Positions 27,205 to 37,729 of a stretch of DNA of 44,272 nucleotides are shown in pieces. Origin of the DNA: Candidatus Anoxychlamydiales bacterium. Its GTDB lineage: Bacteria; Chlamydiota; Chlamydiia; Chlamydiales; SM23-39. The stretch lies in NCBI GenBank assembly GCA_011065125.1, contig JAAKFI010000009.1, forward strand, positions 1 to 44,272, read 5' to 3'. Position 1 is the first letter of the stretch. Every line of letters starts with the position of its first letter. Position numbers and translations under genes: made by a program. The notes beneath the pieces are model-generated. The model did not search any database, had not been told where the DNA came from, and was given only the letters and a program-made list of their open reading frames with translations.

Positions 27205-29190
27205 TTAAATTAATCTTTGAAGAATTGCATCAACAGTGAAACCAAAAACTTCTTTTAAATCTTCAATAGGAGCAGAAATACCAAAGCTATCTACTGAAAT
27301 TGAAATGCCATCTAAACCAATAAATTTTTCCCGTCCACAATCACAAGCTGCTTCAACCGATACTTTTTTTCCAAGATCGCCTTTTAAAATAGAATCTTTG
27401 TATTCTTTAGGTTGTTTATCAAAAAGCTCAAAAGAAGGAACTGAGACAACTCTTACATCTTTATCCATTTTAGTTAAACTTTTAGCAACTTCAAGAGCGA
27501 GCGATACTTCAGATCCAGATGCAAAAATAGTAAAGTCTGCTTTTTTATTTTCTTTTTTTATAATGTAGGCACCTTTTGAAAGTCCTTTTTCATATGAAAT
27601 ATTAGTAACATCTAAATTCGCAAGGCTTTGTCTAGAGAGTATCAAAGCACTAGGCCCTTTGTAATTTAGAGATGCCAGCCAAGCCATTTTAACTTCATTA
27701 CTATCACATGGTCTAATCACATGTAAATTCGGCATAGCACGAAGAGAGGCAATTTGCTCTACAGCTTGATGAGTTGGGCCATCTTCCCCTAAAAAAATAG
27801 AATCATGAGTAAACTGATAAATTACTTGAAGTTTTGTTAAAGAAGCTAGTCTGATTGCATTTCTCATATAATCTGAAAAAACTAAAAAAGTAGCAGCGAT
27901 TGGAATGAAAAAATCAAATAGAGCTAGACCATTAGATATAGTTCCCATAGCAAATTCTCTTACCCCGTATTTAATATTTCTTCCTTTGAAATTATCATGA
28001 GAAATTTGCTTGAATTTATTAATAAATGACTTATCAGAAGAAGATAAATCGGCAGATCCTGAATATAAAAAAGGTAAAACATCTGCTAAATAATTTATGC
28101 AAATGCCTGAAGTTTCTCTAGAAGCTATTGGATTTTTCATTTCTATTTTTTTTAAATCATCTTCTAGATCAACTGGAAGAGTTTTGTTTTGCATTTTTTT
28201 AAACTCTTCAAATAAAGAAGGATTTTCATTAGCCCAAGTGCTGAACATCTCATTCCAATTTTCTTCTATTTTTTTCTCTTTTTCCAACTTTCTATTAAAA
28301 TAATCATAAACACTTTGAGCGACATAGAATTTATCTTCTGGAAGATTAAGTGCTTGTTTTGTTGCTTTTACTTCATCTTCACCAAGTGGAGAACCATGAA
28401 CTTTATGTGTTCCAGCTTTATGAGGAGAGCCTTTACCAATTATGGTATTTGCAACGATTAAAGTAGGTCTTTCCTGTCTTTGTTTAACTTCAGAGAAAAC
28501 AGCATCAATAGCATCCAAATCATGACCATCTATTTCAAATACATCCCATCCATAAGCTCTGTATCTAGCTTTAGTATCTTCTGATGTGCTTTCGCAAAGA
28601 GGTCCGTCTAAAGTGATTTTATTTGAATCATATATTAAAATTAAATTATCTAAACATAAATGAGCAGCTAAAGATGAAGCTTCGCTAGCAGCTCCTTCCA
28701 TCATACAACCATCGCCTGCAAGACAGTAAATCTTTGAATTGAATAAATTATATTTTTCATTATTAAATTTTTCTTTTAAAATTTTTTGTCCAATAGCCAT
28801 ACCAACAGCGTTTCCGATTCCATGTCCTAAGGGTCCAGTTGTAGCTTCGACACCTTCTGTTACATAAGCTTCAGGATGACCTGGGGTTTTTGCATGAAGC
28901 TGTCTAAATCTTTTTATCTCTTCAATTGAAAGATTGAATCCTGACAAGTGAAGAGCTGAATATAACAACATAGATCCATGACCTGCTGATAAAACAAATC
29001 TATCTCTATTAAGCCAAGTAGAATTTTTAGGATAATGATTTAAAGCAACTCCATATAAGTAAGCTGCAAGTTCAGCGCAACCAAGGGGAAGACCAGGATG
29101 TCCTGATTTTGCTTTTTCTATAGCTTCTATAGAAAGAGATCTAATTGTATCTGCAATTTTTTTTAGATTGGATTTTAATTCTATATCCAT
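27205..29190 (-). CDS. tkt: Transketolase
   Basis: 661 residues, full length. Thiamine-diphosphate enzyme of the non-oxidative pentose phosphate path. Opening helix SLEAIEKAKSGHPGLPLG-like text (SIEAIEKAKSGHPGLPLG) binds the cofactor pocket; GDGCMMEG (about 156-163) with SNKITLDG is the ThDP/metal motif; GVREFAMG and TFLVFSDYMRNAIRLASL mark the pyrimidine domain; THDSIFLGEDGPTHQ is the transketolase signature. AAGGG lies 8 bases before the ATG. Divergent from alaS, as tktB (CT750) is next to alaS (CT749) in C. trachomatis. Confidence 0.98.
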   Translation of the reverse strand: MDIELKSNLKKIADTIRSLSIEAIEKAKSGHPGLPLGCAELAAYLYGVALNHYPKNSTWLNRDRFVLSAGHGSMLLYSALHLSGFNLSIEEIKRFRQLHAKTPGHPEAYVTEGVEATTGPLGHGIGNAVGMAIGQKILKEKFNNEKYNLFNSKIYCLAGDGCMMEGAASEASSLAAHLCLDNLILIYDSNKITLDGPLCESTSEDTKARYRAYGWDVFEIDGHDLDAIDAVFSEVKQRQERPTLIVANTIIGKGSPHKAGTHKVHGSPLGEDEVKATKQALNLPEDKFYVAQSVYDYFNRKLEKEKKIEENWNEMFSTWANENPSLFEEFKKMQNKTLPVDLEDDLKKIEMKNPIASRETSGICINYLADVLPFLYSGSADLSSSDKSFINKFKQISHDNFKGRNIKYGVREFAMGTISNGLALFDFFIPIAATFLVFSDYMRNAIRLASLTKLQVIYQFTHDSIFLGEDGPTHQAVEQIASLRAMPNLHVIRPCDSNEVKMAWLASLNYKGPSALILSRQSLANLDVTNISYEKGLSKGAYIIKKENKKADFTIFASGSEVSLALEVAKSLTKMDKDVRVVSVPSFELFDKQPKEYKDSILKGDLGKKVSVEAACDCGREKFIGLDGISISVDSFGISAPIEDLKEVFGFTVDAILQRLI

Positions 29191-29325
29191 TGATTGAACC
29201 CTTAAAATTTAATATTTAAAACTAAAATATTTTTATATCTAAAGAATAAAAATTCAAGGAAAATAAAAAAAGTTTAGATAAAAAAAATTATAAAAGTAAT
29301 TATATTTTTAAACCTTATTAATAAT

Positions 29326-29354
29326 TTGACTTTACTAAGTATTTAAGCTAAATT
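29326..29354 (+). promoter_or_regulatory. alaS-mfd promoter candidate
   Basis: TTGACT (29326-29331), 17-base spacer, TAAATT (29349-29354), 40 bases before the alaS ATG. In the 204-base gap between divergent tkt and alaS; nothing else recognised there. Confidence 0.5.
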
Positions 29355-29394
29355 ATATAAGTTAAATTTATAAAATACTTATTTGAGGGAATCA

Positions 29395-32022
29395 ATGATA
29401 TCCAATGATATAAGAACTGGCTTTTTAAATTATTTTAAAAAAAACTCCCATAAATTAGTTCCATCATCCCCTGTTTTCCCACATGATGACCCAACTCTTT
29501 TATTTATAAATGCTGGAATGAATCAATTCAAAGATGTTTTTTTAGGAATAAGAAAAAGACCTTATACAAAAGCAACTTCCTCACAAAAATGTATAAGAGC
29601 TGGCGGAAAACATAATGATTTAGAAAACGTTGGATTTACAAAAAGACATTTAACTTTTTTTGAAATGCTAGGAAACTTTTCTTTTGGAGATTATTTTAAA
29701 AAAGAAGCTATAGCTTTTGCTTTTGATGTTACTAAAAATGTTTTTGGATTTGATATGGATAAAGTTTGGGTTTCTGTATACAAAGATGATGATGATTCAT
29801 TTGCCCTTTGGGAAAAATATATCCCTAAAAATAGAATTGTAAAAATGGGTAAAGAAGATAACTTTTGGGCTATGGGTGATACTGGTCCATGTGGTCCTTG
29901 CTCTGAGTTATACTACGATCTAGGAGATAAAATTTCAGATGCTAAATCACCCGCTGATGATATCTCTGGGGATAGATATCTAGAATTTTGGAATTTAGTA
30001 TTTATGCAATACAATCAACAAGAAGATGGATCTATGATTCCTCTTCCTAAACCATGTGTTGATACAGGAGCTGGATTAGAGCGAGTGATTGCTTTAAAAA
30101 TGGGTGTAGACAATATATTTCATATAGATATTTTTCAAGAAATAATTAAAGAAATAGAAAAAATTTCTAATAAAAAATACGACAAAAACAACATTGAAAC
30201 TTACCCTGCTTTTCATGTTATTGCAGATCATATACGTACTTTAGCATTTTCAATAGCTGATGGAATAATGCCTTCAAATGTTGATAAAGGCTATGTTATT
30301 AGAAAAATTTTAAGAAGGGCTTTTAGATATGGCAAAATACTTGGCTTAAACAAACCTTTTTTAGCAAAACTACTTCCAACAGTAATCCATGTTATGGGAG
30401 ATTCTTTTGAAGAGCTTAAAATAAATGAAAAAAGAACAAAAGAAATAATTACTTTAGAAGAAGAGTCTTTTATTAAGAACTTAGAGCGTGGTGGAAATAT
30501 TTTAAATGACATTATAAAAAATGCAAAAAATGATAATAAAATCATTAAAGGTGAAGATGCCTTTAAATTAAAAGACACTTATGGTTTTCCAGTTGAAGAG
30601 GTTCTTTTAATTGCAAAAGATGAGCATTTACAAGTAGATCTAAAAACTTTTAATAAATTAGAAGAAGAAGCAAAAGAAAGATCCAGAAGCGCTATGGACA
30701 AAGTTTCTCAAAGATTCGATGAAAATTTCTTTTCTGATTTTTCTAAAACCCACCCTCCAACAATATTTGTAGGTCATCATGACTATGAGTGTGAATCAAA
30801 AATTATATCGATAATTAAAGGTGATCATTTTACAGATGAATTAAAAGAAAATGAACTGGGAATACTTGTATTAGACAAAACTTCTTTTTATGCAGAAAAA
30901 GGCGGTCAAATTGGTGATAGTGGCGTTATTTCTTTTGGAAATGATGAATTTATAGTAAAAGATACTCAAGAACCTTTTCCTGGAGTTATTACTCACATAG
31001 GAAAAGTAAAAAAAGGATCCTTTACAAAACAAAAAAAGATCCTTGCTAAAATAAACATTGAAAAAAGAAAAAACATAGAAAGAAACCACTCAGCTACTCA
31101 CCTTCTTCACTATGCACTTCAAAAAGTATTAGGAGAGCATATAAAGCAAAAGGGATCTTTAGTAGATGATACAAGGCTTAGATTTGATTTTGATCATCAC
31201 AAAGCACTTTCAAAAAAAGAAATTAGAGAAATAGAACGACTTATAAATAAAAAAATTAGAGAAAACATAAAAGTAAGTGACTATGAAATCTCTTATGAAG
31301 ACGCTCAAATGGATAAATCAATAAAACAGTTTTTTGGTGAAAAATATTTTGATAAAGTAAGAGTAATTGATATGGAATTTTCTAAAGAGCTTTGTGGTGG
31401 ATCTCACACAAAACACACAGGAGAGCTCGGATATTTTAGAATCTTCAAAGAAAGTTCAATCGCAGCAGGAATAAGAAGAATAGAAGCTGTAAGTGCATCT
31501 TACGCTGAAGATTTTGTATATGATTCAGAAGATTTAATTGAAAGTATAGCAAATACCTTAAAAGTTCCAACTCCTAAATTAGAAGAAAAAATACAAAGCA
31601 TTACTCAAGAGATAAAAGATCTTCAAAAAGAATTGAAAAGTTTTAAAAAATTAAAATCAAAAGAGTTAATAAAAAATCTAATAGATAAAAAACAAAAAGT
31701 TGGCAAATTTGATATAGTCTTTGAAGAGATTGAAATGGACCCAAAAGAACTTATCTCTTTTACAAGCGATGTTATGAATACATTAAAATCTGGTATTGTA
31801 GTACTTGCTACAAAATTAGATTCTAAATGTCAATTTGCTATTCAAGTAGCCAATGATGCTATAGAAAATAATATATTTGCAAATGATCTTATAAAAACAA
31901 TAGCTCCCTTAATTCAAGGTGGTGGTGGTGGTAAAAAAGATCAAGCTCAAGCTGGTGGAAAAGATAATACTAAAATAAAAGATGCATTTGAAGCTTTAAA
32001 AACCCATCTTGAAAGCACGTGA
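29395..32022 (+). CDS. alaS: Alanyl-tRNA synthetase
   Basis: 875 residues from ATG 29395, which has GAGGG 6 bases upstream; a TTG four codons earlier is unlikely. Class II synthetase with the catalytic core at the N-terminus (FFEMLGNFSFGDYFK; WNLVFMQYNQ; GAGLERV), the editing domain with zinc ligands HSATH and CGGSH, and a C-terminal oligomerisation domain with GGGGGKKDQAQAGG. Overlaps mfd by 4 bases (GTGA), so the two are coupled, as in C. trachomatis where alaS and mfd are neighbours. Confidence 0.98.
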   Translation: MISNDIRTGFLNYFKKNSHKLVPSSPVFPHDDPTLLFINAGMNQFKDVFLGIRKRPYTKATSSQKCIRAGGKHNDLENVGFTKRHLTFFEMLGNFSFGDYFKKEAIAFAFDVTKNVFGFDMDKVWVSVYKDDDDSFALWEKYIPKNRIVKMGKEDNFWAMGDTGPCGPCSELYYDLGDKISDAKSPADDISGDRYLEFWNLVFMQYNQQEDGSMIPLPKPCVDTGAGLERVIALKMGVDNIFHIDIFQEIIKEIEKISNKKYDKNNIETYPAFHVIADHIRTLAFSIADGIMPSNVDKGYVIRKILRRAFRYGKILGLNKPFLAKLLPTVIHVMGDSFEELKINEKRTKEIITLEEESFIKNLERGGNILNDIIKNAKNDNKIIKGEDAFKLKDTYGFPVEEVLLIAKDEHLQVDLKTFNKLEEEAKERSRSAMDKVSQRFDENFFSDFSKTHPPTIFVGHHDYECESKIISIIKGDHFTDELKENELGILVLDKTSFYAEKGGQIGDSGVISFGNDEFIVKDTQEPFPGVITHIGKVKKGSFTKQKKILAKINIEKRKNIERNHSATHLLHYALQKVLGEHIKQKGSLVDDTRLRFDFDHHKALSKKEIREIERLINKKIRENIKVSDYEISYEDAQMDKSIKQFFGEKYFDKVRVIDMEFSKELCGGSHTKHTGELGYFRIFKESSIAAGIRRIEAVSASYAEDFVYDSEDLIESIANTLKVPTPKLEEKIQSITQEIKDLQKELKSFKKLKSKELIKNLIDKKQKVGKFDIVFEEIEMDPKELISFTSDVMNTLKSGIVVLATKLDSKCQFAIQVANDAIENNIFANDLIKTIAPLIQGGGGGKKDQAQAGGKDNTKIKDAFEALKTHLEST

Positions 32023-35000
32023 AAAATTACTTAGATAAAAGTTCTTTATTAAACTCTATTATAGATAATGCTTTAAAGCAGCCCTCTATTTTATTAGATA
32101 ACGTAATTGATTCTATTAGATCTACTTTTCTAATAAAACTTTTTGAAAAAACAAATAAAGATATTTTAATAATAACATCTGGTGTTAGAAAAGATCTTTT
32201 ATTTCATCAAATTTTTTCATTTTTAAAAGATAATATTTTAGAGTTTCCTTCTTTAGAAGTTCTTCCTCATGAAGATTTAGCTCCCTCTATTGATATTGTT
32301 GGGAAAAGATATGAAGTTTTAAATGAATTAATTAATAAAAAAGATAAAAAAATAGTTTTATCACCGTTAGATAGCACTCTTCAAAAAATTCTTTCAAAAA
32401 AAGATTCTAAAAAAAACTTTTATAAAATAAATGTAAATGATTCTTTCGACTATGAAACATTTATAGAAATACTAAACTTTTTAGGTTATGTAAGAGCCTC
32501 TGTAGTATCTGATAAAAAAGAATATGCTATTAGAGGTGGAATTATAGATTTTTACTCTACATCCTCTTTCCATCCCTTTAGAATTGAATTTTTTGATGAC
32601 AAAATAGAAAGCATTAGAACTTTTGATGTAGCAACGCAAAAATCTATTGAAAAAGCATCTACTTGTTTTTTAGCTCCTGCAAATGAAGATAACCTTTTAA
32701 AAGATAAAAAACTTACTTCTACAATATTAGATTATTTAGATGATCCAATAATAATATTTGATGATGTAGCGCATATTGAAGATACTATTGTTTCATTTAA
32801 TAAATTAAATCCAACGTCTTTTCATTTTTTTTCTTTTGATGATTTTTTTAATAAAGTAGAAAAAAATAATAAAATTTATTTTTCTGATAAAAAAATTGAA
32901 GAGCTCTCTGAAGTTAAATATTTAGAAAAAAATAAAAATTTTGAAAAGATAGAATTTGAATTTTTTAATAAAAAAATAATTTCTTATAAATACTTTTCAT
33001 TTTTTTCATCTTATAGTGATTTTTTAGGAATTGATAATTTAAATATTTTTGAAATGATCCCTCTTTTTGTTCAAAAAAGAGCAAAAATAGTTTTTTTATC
33101 TTCAAATAAATTTGAAGAAAAACATATTAAAGAACTACTGAATAAAAACCATATTCCCTCTGAAAATTTTCATTTTGAAAGAGGTTATTTAAATAGTGGT
33201 TTTGTGTTTCCAGATATATTTTTGGTAATCATTCCTTACTTTGAAATTACAAAAAGAAAAAGTATTAGAAGACAAAAATGGAGAGATTCAACTCAAGCCC
33301 CCCTTGCTGAATTTCATCATTTAAAACCAAATGATTTAGTAGTTCATGCTAATAGTGGTATTGGAAAATACTTAGGCTGTGAAAAACATACAGATCATTT
33401 GGGTCAAGAAAGTGAATTTTTAATAATAGAATACAAAGAATCTTCCAAACTATACGTCCCCCTATCTCAAGCTCATTTGGTAACTAGATATATTGGAGCG
33501 CACGATGATAAACCTGATCTTAATATTTTAGGATCAACAAAATGGCAAAAAACAAAAAATTTAGCTCAAAAACAAATAATAGGTTACGCTTCAGATCTAC
33601 TTGAAAGGCAAGCTAAAAGAGAAGTTGAAAAAGGCTTTATTTTCCCAAAAGATTCAGATGAACTACTTATTTTCGAAATGGACTTTCCATATGTTGAAAC
33701 AATAGATCAATTAAACGCAATAAATGAGATTAAACTGGATATGACCTCTATAAAACCAATGGATAGACTTATTTGCGGAGATGTAGGATATGGTAAAACA
33801 GAAGTTTGCATGAGAGCTGCTTTTAAATCAGCATATGACGGTAAAAAACAAGTTGCAGTTTTAGTTCCAACTACTATTTTAGCATCTCAACATTATGAGA
33901 GTTTTAAAGAGAGGATGGCATCTTTTCCAATAACTATAGACATGGTCTCTAGATTTAAAACTGCAAAAGAAAATAAAAAAACTATAGAAGATGTCAAAGA
34001 AGGAAAAATTGATATATTAATTGGCACCCATAGAATCTTATCAAAAGATGTAATTTTTAAAGATATTGGGCTTTTAATAATAGATGAAGAGCAAAGATTT
34101 GGAGTAAAAGCAAAAGAGCATTTAAAAAAGTTTAAAGCAAATCTAGATACAATAACAATGTCAGCTACTCCAATTCCAAGAACTCTTTACATGTCTCTAA
34201 TAAAAATAAAAGACATGTCAGTAATAAATACTCCCCCACAAGATAGACTGCCTATTAAAACTGTAATAGCACAAAATGATGATACTATTATAAAAAATGC
34301 TATTTTAAGAGAACTAGCTAGAGAAGGACAAATATTTTTTATACATAATAGAGTAGAGTCTATTTATGGTAGAAAAGATCATATTCAAAAATTAGTTCCA
34401 AATGCCAAAATGGCTATAGCACATGGTCAATTATCAAGCGATGAAATCGATGAAATTTTTCATAATTTTAAAAATGGAAAAATAGATGTGTTATTTGCAA
34501 CAACTATAGTTGAAAATGGGATAGATATCCCAAATGCTAATACAATACTTATTGATAGAGCAGATACTTTTGGTCTTTCTGATTTACATCAATTAAGAGG
34601 TAGAGTTGGTAGATGGAATAGATCAGCTTTTGCATATTTTATAACCCCTAAAAATAAAGAAGTATCAGAAGTCGCAAAGAAAAGACTCAATGCCCTTATG
34701 CAATCCTCCGGATATGGCTCAGGCATGAAAATAGCTATGAGAGATTTAGAAATAAGAGGAGCTGGGGATATTTTAGGGATTAAACAATCAGGACAAATAG
34801 CATCTATTGGTTTTCATCTATATTGCAAACTTCTTAAAAAAACAATAGCGGCCTTAAAAAACAAAAAACAAATTTCATTTATCGATACTAAAATGGAATT
34901 TAACTACAGTGCTAAAATTCCAGAAAGCTACCTTTCAGAATCAAATTTAAGAATGGAAATTTACTATAGACTATCTGAAACTTCCAAGTATATTGAAGTA

Positions 35001-35258
35001 GAAGAAATGTCAAAAGAATTAGTAGATAGATTTGGAAAATTACCAATTGAAGTTTTATATTTACTGTCACTTACAAAAATTAGAATTTATGCGAATGAAA
35101 ACAATTTTACTCTTTTAAAATTCGGGAAATTCACATTATATGTTGAAAAATTCTTTAGAAATAAAAAAATAACAAAAACCTTTCCTTTCCCTAGTAATTT
35201 TGAAAATCCAAATCAACTATTTGAAATAACTATTCAAACTTTAGAACAAATAAAATAA
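32019..35258 (+). CDS. mfd: Transcription-repair coupling factor
   Basis: 1079 residues, normal for chlamydiae. Removes RNA polymerase stalled at DNA damage and recruits UvrA. A UvrB-like N-terminal part (about 1-340), an RNA-polymerase-interaction domain (about 420-500: HLKPNDLVVHANSGIGKYLG), a superfamily 2 translocase with Walker A GDVGYGKTEV, DEEQRFG and SATPIPRTLYMS, the REGQIFFIHNR region, and a C-terminal TRCF domain. Starts with GTG inside the alaS stop (GTGA). A perfect intrinsic terminator follows at 35315. Confidence 0.97.
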   Translation: MKNYLDKSSLLNSIIDNALKQPSILLDNVIDSIRSTFLIKLFEKTNKDILIITSGVRKDLLFHQIFSFLKDNILEFPSLEVLPHEDLAPSIDIVGKRYEVLNELINKKDKKIVLSPLDSTLQKILSKKDSKKNFYKINVNDSFDYETFIEILNFLGYVRASVVSDKKEYAIRGGIIDFYSTSSFHPFRIEFFDDKIESIRTFDVATQKSIEKASTCFLAPANEDNLLKDKKLTSTILDYLDDPIIIFDDVAHIEDTIVSFNKLNPTSFHFFSFDDFFNKVEKNNKIYFSDKKIEELSEVKYLEKNKNFEKIEFEFFNKKIISYKYFSFFSSYSDFLGIDNLNIFEMIPLFVQKRAKIVFLSSNKFEEKHIKELLNKNHIPSENFHFERGYLNSGFVFPDIFLVIIPYFEITKRKSIRRQKWRDSTQAPLAEFHHLKPNDLVVHANSGIGKYLGCEKHTDHLGQESEFLIIEYKESSKLYVPLSQAHLVTRYIGAHDDKPDLNILGSTKWQKTKNLAQKQIIGYASDLLERQAKREVEKGFIFPKDSDELLIFEMDFPYVETIDQLNAINEIKLDMTSIKPMDRLICGDVGYGKTEVCMRAAFKSAYDGKKQVAVLVPTTILASQHYESFKERMASFPITIDMVSRFKTAKENKKTIEDVKEGKIDILIGTHRILSKDVIFKDIGLLIIDEEQRFGVKAKEHLKKFKANLDTITMSATPIPRTLYMSLIKIKDMSVINTPPQDRLPIKTVIAQNDDTIIKNAILRELAREGQIFFIHNRVESIYGRKDHIQKLVPNAKMAIAHGQLSSDEIDEIFHNFKNGKIDVLFATTIVENGIDIPNANTILIDRADTFGLSDLHQLRGRVGRWNRSAFAYFITPKNKEVSEVAKKRLNALMQSSGYGSGMKIAMRDLEIRGAGDILGIKQSGQIASIGFHLYCKLLKKTIAALKNKKQISFIDTKMEFNYSAKIPESYLSESNLRMEIYYRLSETSKYIEVEEMSKELVDRFGKLPIEVLYLLSLTKIRIYANENNFTLLKFGKFTLYVEKFFRNKKITKTFPFPSNFENPNQLFEITIQTLEQIK

Positions 35259-35314
35259 TTTCATAATATTTTCTTTTTAAAATATCTTAAAAAATCATTT
35301 ACATATTTAAAAAA

Positions 35315-35351
35315 AACTTATATTATTCTTCATAATATAAGTTATTTTTTT
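35315..35351 (+). terminator. Intrinsic terminator of alaS-mfd
   Basis: Perfect 12-bp stem AACTTATATTAT (35315-35326) / ATAATATAAGTT (35332-35343), loop TCTTC, followed by A and seven T. Only two G-C pairs, but the T tract is canonical. Confidence 0.85.
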
Positions 35352-35427
35352 AAAATAAATACTTTAATCATTGAACTTCTAATAGTCTTTTGTAAATAAA
35401 CTTTGTTTAATTAATAAGGATCTTAAT

Positions 35428-36780
35428 ATGGCAGCAGCAGCAGTATCATTTTTTATAACAACGCCTCCCAAACCTCAAGTAGAAATTGAATATAGTGACT
35501 TTGATAAATTAATGGATCAATTTTTAACGCAGTTTCAAACCCAACCACCTTCTGAAGGGGATGTTTTAATTGATAAATATCTTTTCAACCAATCTGATAA
35601 TCCTATGTTACTTATTAAAGGAGACATTCACGGAGATAACAAAGGTTTAATAAAATATTTAAATACCCTTGTTGACAAAGGCTATTTAATTGAAGTTGAT
35701 AATAGCTATAAAATTCATCCAAATTATAAAGATAAAATTGTAATAGTATTTCTAGGAGATTATATTGATAGAGGAGCAAATAGCATTGGAGTTTTACAAA
35801 CTCTATTGAAATTAAAAATACAAAATCCTCAAGAAGTTTTATTATTAAGAGGAAATCATGAAAGCATTCTTTCTATAGTTGGTTATCAACAACAGCTAGA
35901 AACTAGACAATACTCCTGGGATAGGATTTGGGATCCCATGCAAAATGAATTTTATAAAAAAGAAGGTTTTATTAATAAATTAGATAGATGTTTTTCATTA
36001 TTTTCTTCGTGTGCCTACGTAGGTATACATGAACAACATCAAACTAAATATTCATTTTTAGCCCATGCAGGTGTAGATTATAGATTATCTACAGCTAAAC
36101 TTTTAAATTTTTTAAATGACCCTATGAAAAAATCTGAGCTTTTTTCTAAAGATGATTTTCATGATGGTGTAGACATTGATTTACAAAAAAACGTCACGGA
36201 TATTTTATCTCAAATAAATCCAAGTTCTAATTTTTATGAAGATTTAAAACAAATTTTAAGTAAACTTTTAGATCAAATTGAAGAAACAGATTTTATAAAA
36301 TTTAATGCTCATATAAAAAAAGAATTTCAAATTATTCCAGCGATTCCTATTTCTCATGTAAATAAAATAGATCTTTTGGAAAAATCCAAATTATATTTTA
36401 CAGCTTTTTCTATTAATTTGATATTTAGCAATGAGTATTATCAAAGAGCTTTTCAATCCGTAAAAAAGTATGATATATCTTTATTTTCTTGGAATGATTC
36501 CTTTAAAGATGCATATCTTAGATTATATCCAATACATTCATATCCAGAAATAAATACAGAAAGTTATTTTCATATGTTAAGTTCTTTACAAAAAAAAGAT
36601 CAAAAACCTTTTAAAGTTTCAGCAATAAAGCTAGCTCATACGCATAATCCATTCCACTTCAGATCCATTAGGGGTGAAAAAAATTATCTAACAATTTTTC
36701 CTTGGGAAAACACAGCGTGTGTTCATAGAATAGAAAATGCTGCCTCAATGAGACATCCCATTGAAGTAATAAAAGTTTAA
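35428..36780 (+). CDS. PPP-family metallophosphatase (Ser/Thr phosphatase-like), putative effector
   Basis: 450 residues. The three PPP signature motifs are intact: GDIHG (65-69), GDYIDRG (110-116) and RGNHE (141-145). Two further metal histidines fit LAHAG (His213) and LAHTH (near 403). This is the active-site set of eukaryote-type serine/threonine phosphatases and their bacterial relatives; diadenosine tetraphosphatase (ApaH) is smaller, at about 280 residues. An extra helical insertion (about 225-345) separates the last two motifs. No signal peptide. AAGGAT lies upstream, after a terminator, so it is a separate transcription unit. Bacterial PPP proteins of this size include secreted effectors, so host-directed dephosphorylation is possible but unproven. 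Confidence 0.75.
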   Translation: MAAAAVSFFITTPPKPQVEIEYSDFDKLMDQFLTQFQTQPPSEGDVLIDKYLFNQSDNPMLLIKGDIHGDNKGLIKYLNTLVDKGYLIEVDNSYKIHPNYKDKIVIVFLGDYIDRGANSIGVLQTLLKLKIQNPQEVLLLRGNHESILSIVGYQQQLETRQYSWDRIWDPMQNEFYKKEGFINKLDRCFSLFSSCAYVGIHEQHQTKYSFLAHAGVDYRLSTAKLLNFLNDPMKKSELFSKDDFHDGVDIDLQKNVTDILSQINPSSNFYEDLKQILSKLLDQIEETDFIKFNAHIKKEFQIIPAIPISHVNKIDLLEKSKLYFTAFSINLIFSNEYYQRAFQSVKKYDISLFSWNDSFKDAYLRLYPIHSYPEINTESYFHMLSSLQKKDQKPFKVSAIKLAHTHNPFHFRSIRGEKNYLTIFPWENTACVHRIENAASMRHPIEVIKV

Positions 36781-36808
36781 AATAAAATATTACAAAAAAA
36801 ATTAATAA

Positions 36809-37606
36809 TTATTCATCGATTTGATTTCTATGGTAAGAGCCTTTTACAGATTTTTTTTGCATTTCATTTGCTTTTTTTAAGATTTTAATGCCTTTTTCAA
36901 CATGATCTTTTGTATATTTTTCAAAAACATCTTCTGATGATTTTTTTGTTTTAATCCCTTCTTCATTTAATGGGAGATCTGAAATTAACAAAAGAGCTCC
37001 TAGAGTAAACTTTCTTTTATATGAAGCTATAAAAAGTGTTGCACACTCCATCTCTATACCTTGAGCTTTTGAAGATTTAAGACTTTCTTTAAACACCTCA
37101 TTAAATTCCCAAAATCTCATATTAGTAGTATATGTAATACCAATATGATAATTTGTTTTTTCTTCTTCTAAAATTTCAGTCACAGCTTTTTGCATTAAAA
37201 AATTTGCAAGAGATGGCACTTCAGCTGGGAAATAATAATCTGACGTCCCCTCACCTCTAATAGATGCTACAGGAACTAAATATTCTCCAATTTTATATCT
37301 TCTTCTAAGACCACCACACATACCAAGTAAAACAGCTGATTTTATTGGTAAAAAAGAGCATATATCAACAACTAGGGCTGCTGCTGGAGATCCTATTTTA
37401 AAATCTAAAATAGAGACTTTATCTTCAATTGAATGAGCTACTTTAAAAGCAGACCCTTCATGAATTTTAACATTTCTAGATTTAGCAAAATACTCTACAT
37501 ATCTAGGAAAATTTGTAATAATTAAATTTTGCTGAAAATCACTTGAATTTGACCCTGAATATCTCTCCAAAATATCAAGCGCTACTTTTTTCTCTAATTC
37601 ACTCAT
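36809..37606 (-). CDS. amn: AMP nucleosidase-like nucleoside phosphorylase family protein
   Basis: 265 residues, PNP/UDP-phosphorylase fold. LGMCGGLRRRYKIGEYLVP, GEGTSDYYFP and GIEMECATLF (the purine- and ribose-contacting loop) fit AMP nucleosidase, which splits AMP into adenine and ribose 5-phosphate. The length matches the short Amn of chlamydiae rather than the E. coli enzyme of about 480. C. trachomatis places amn (CT751) beside efp (CT752), as here in divergent orientation. A general purine nucleoside phosphorylase is the alternative. No strong binding site before the ATG. Confidence 0.85.
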   Translation of the reverse strand: MSELEKKVALDILERYSGSNSSDFQQNLIITNFPRYVEYFAKSRNVKIHEGSAFKVAHSIEDKVSILDFKIGSPAAALVVDICSFLPIKSAVLLGMCGGLRRRYKIGEYLVPVASIRGEGTSDYYFPAEVPSLANFLMQKAVTEILEEEKTNYHIGITYTTNMRFWEFNEVFKESLKSSKAQGIEMECATLFIASYKRKFTLGALLLISDLPLNEEGIKTKKSSEDVFEKYTKDHVEKGIKILKKANEMQKKSVKGSYHRNQIDE

Positions 37607-37729
37607 ATTATTAATATTTTTATTCTATATGGTAACAATAAGTATAAAATAATAAAAAGTAAAGTTTGAAATATATATATAAATCGATAAAAATGTATAG
37701 CAATGAATTTAAAATAAGGAAAAAAATTA

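Noticed and set aside
29383..29394. TTG at 29383 as the alaS start
   Set aside because: The ATG at 29395 has GAGGG at the proper distance and gives the normal AlaRS N-terminus.
35371..35398. Promoter TTGAAC-16-TAAATA before the phosphatase gene
   Set aside because: The -10 matches only half of the consensus; too weak to list, although a promoter must exist after the terminator.
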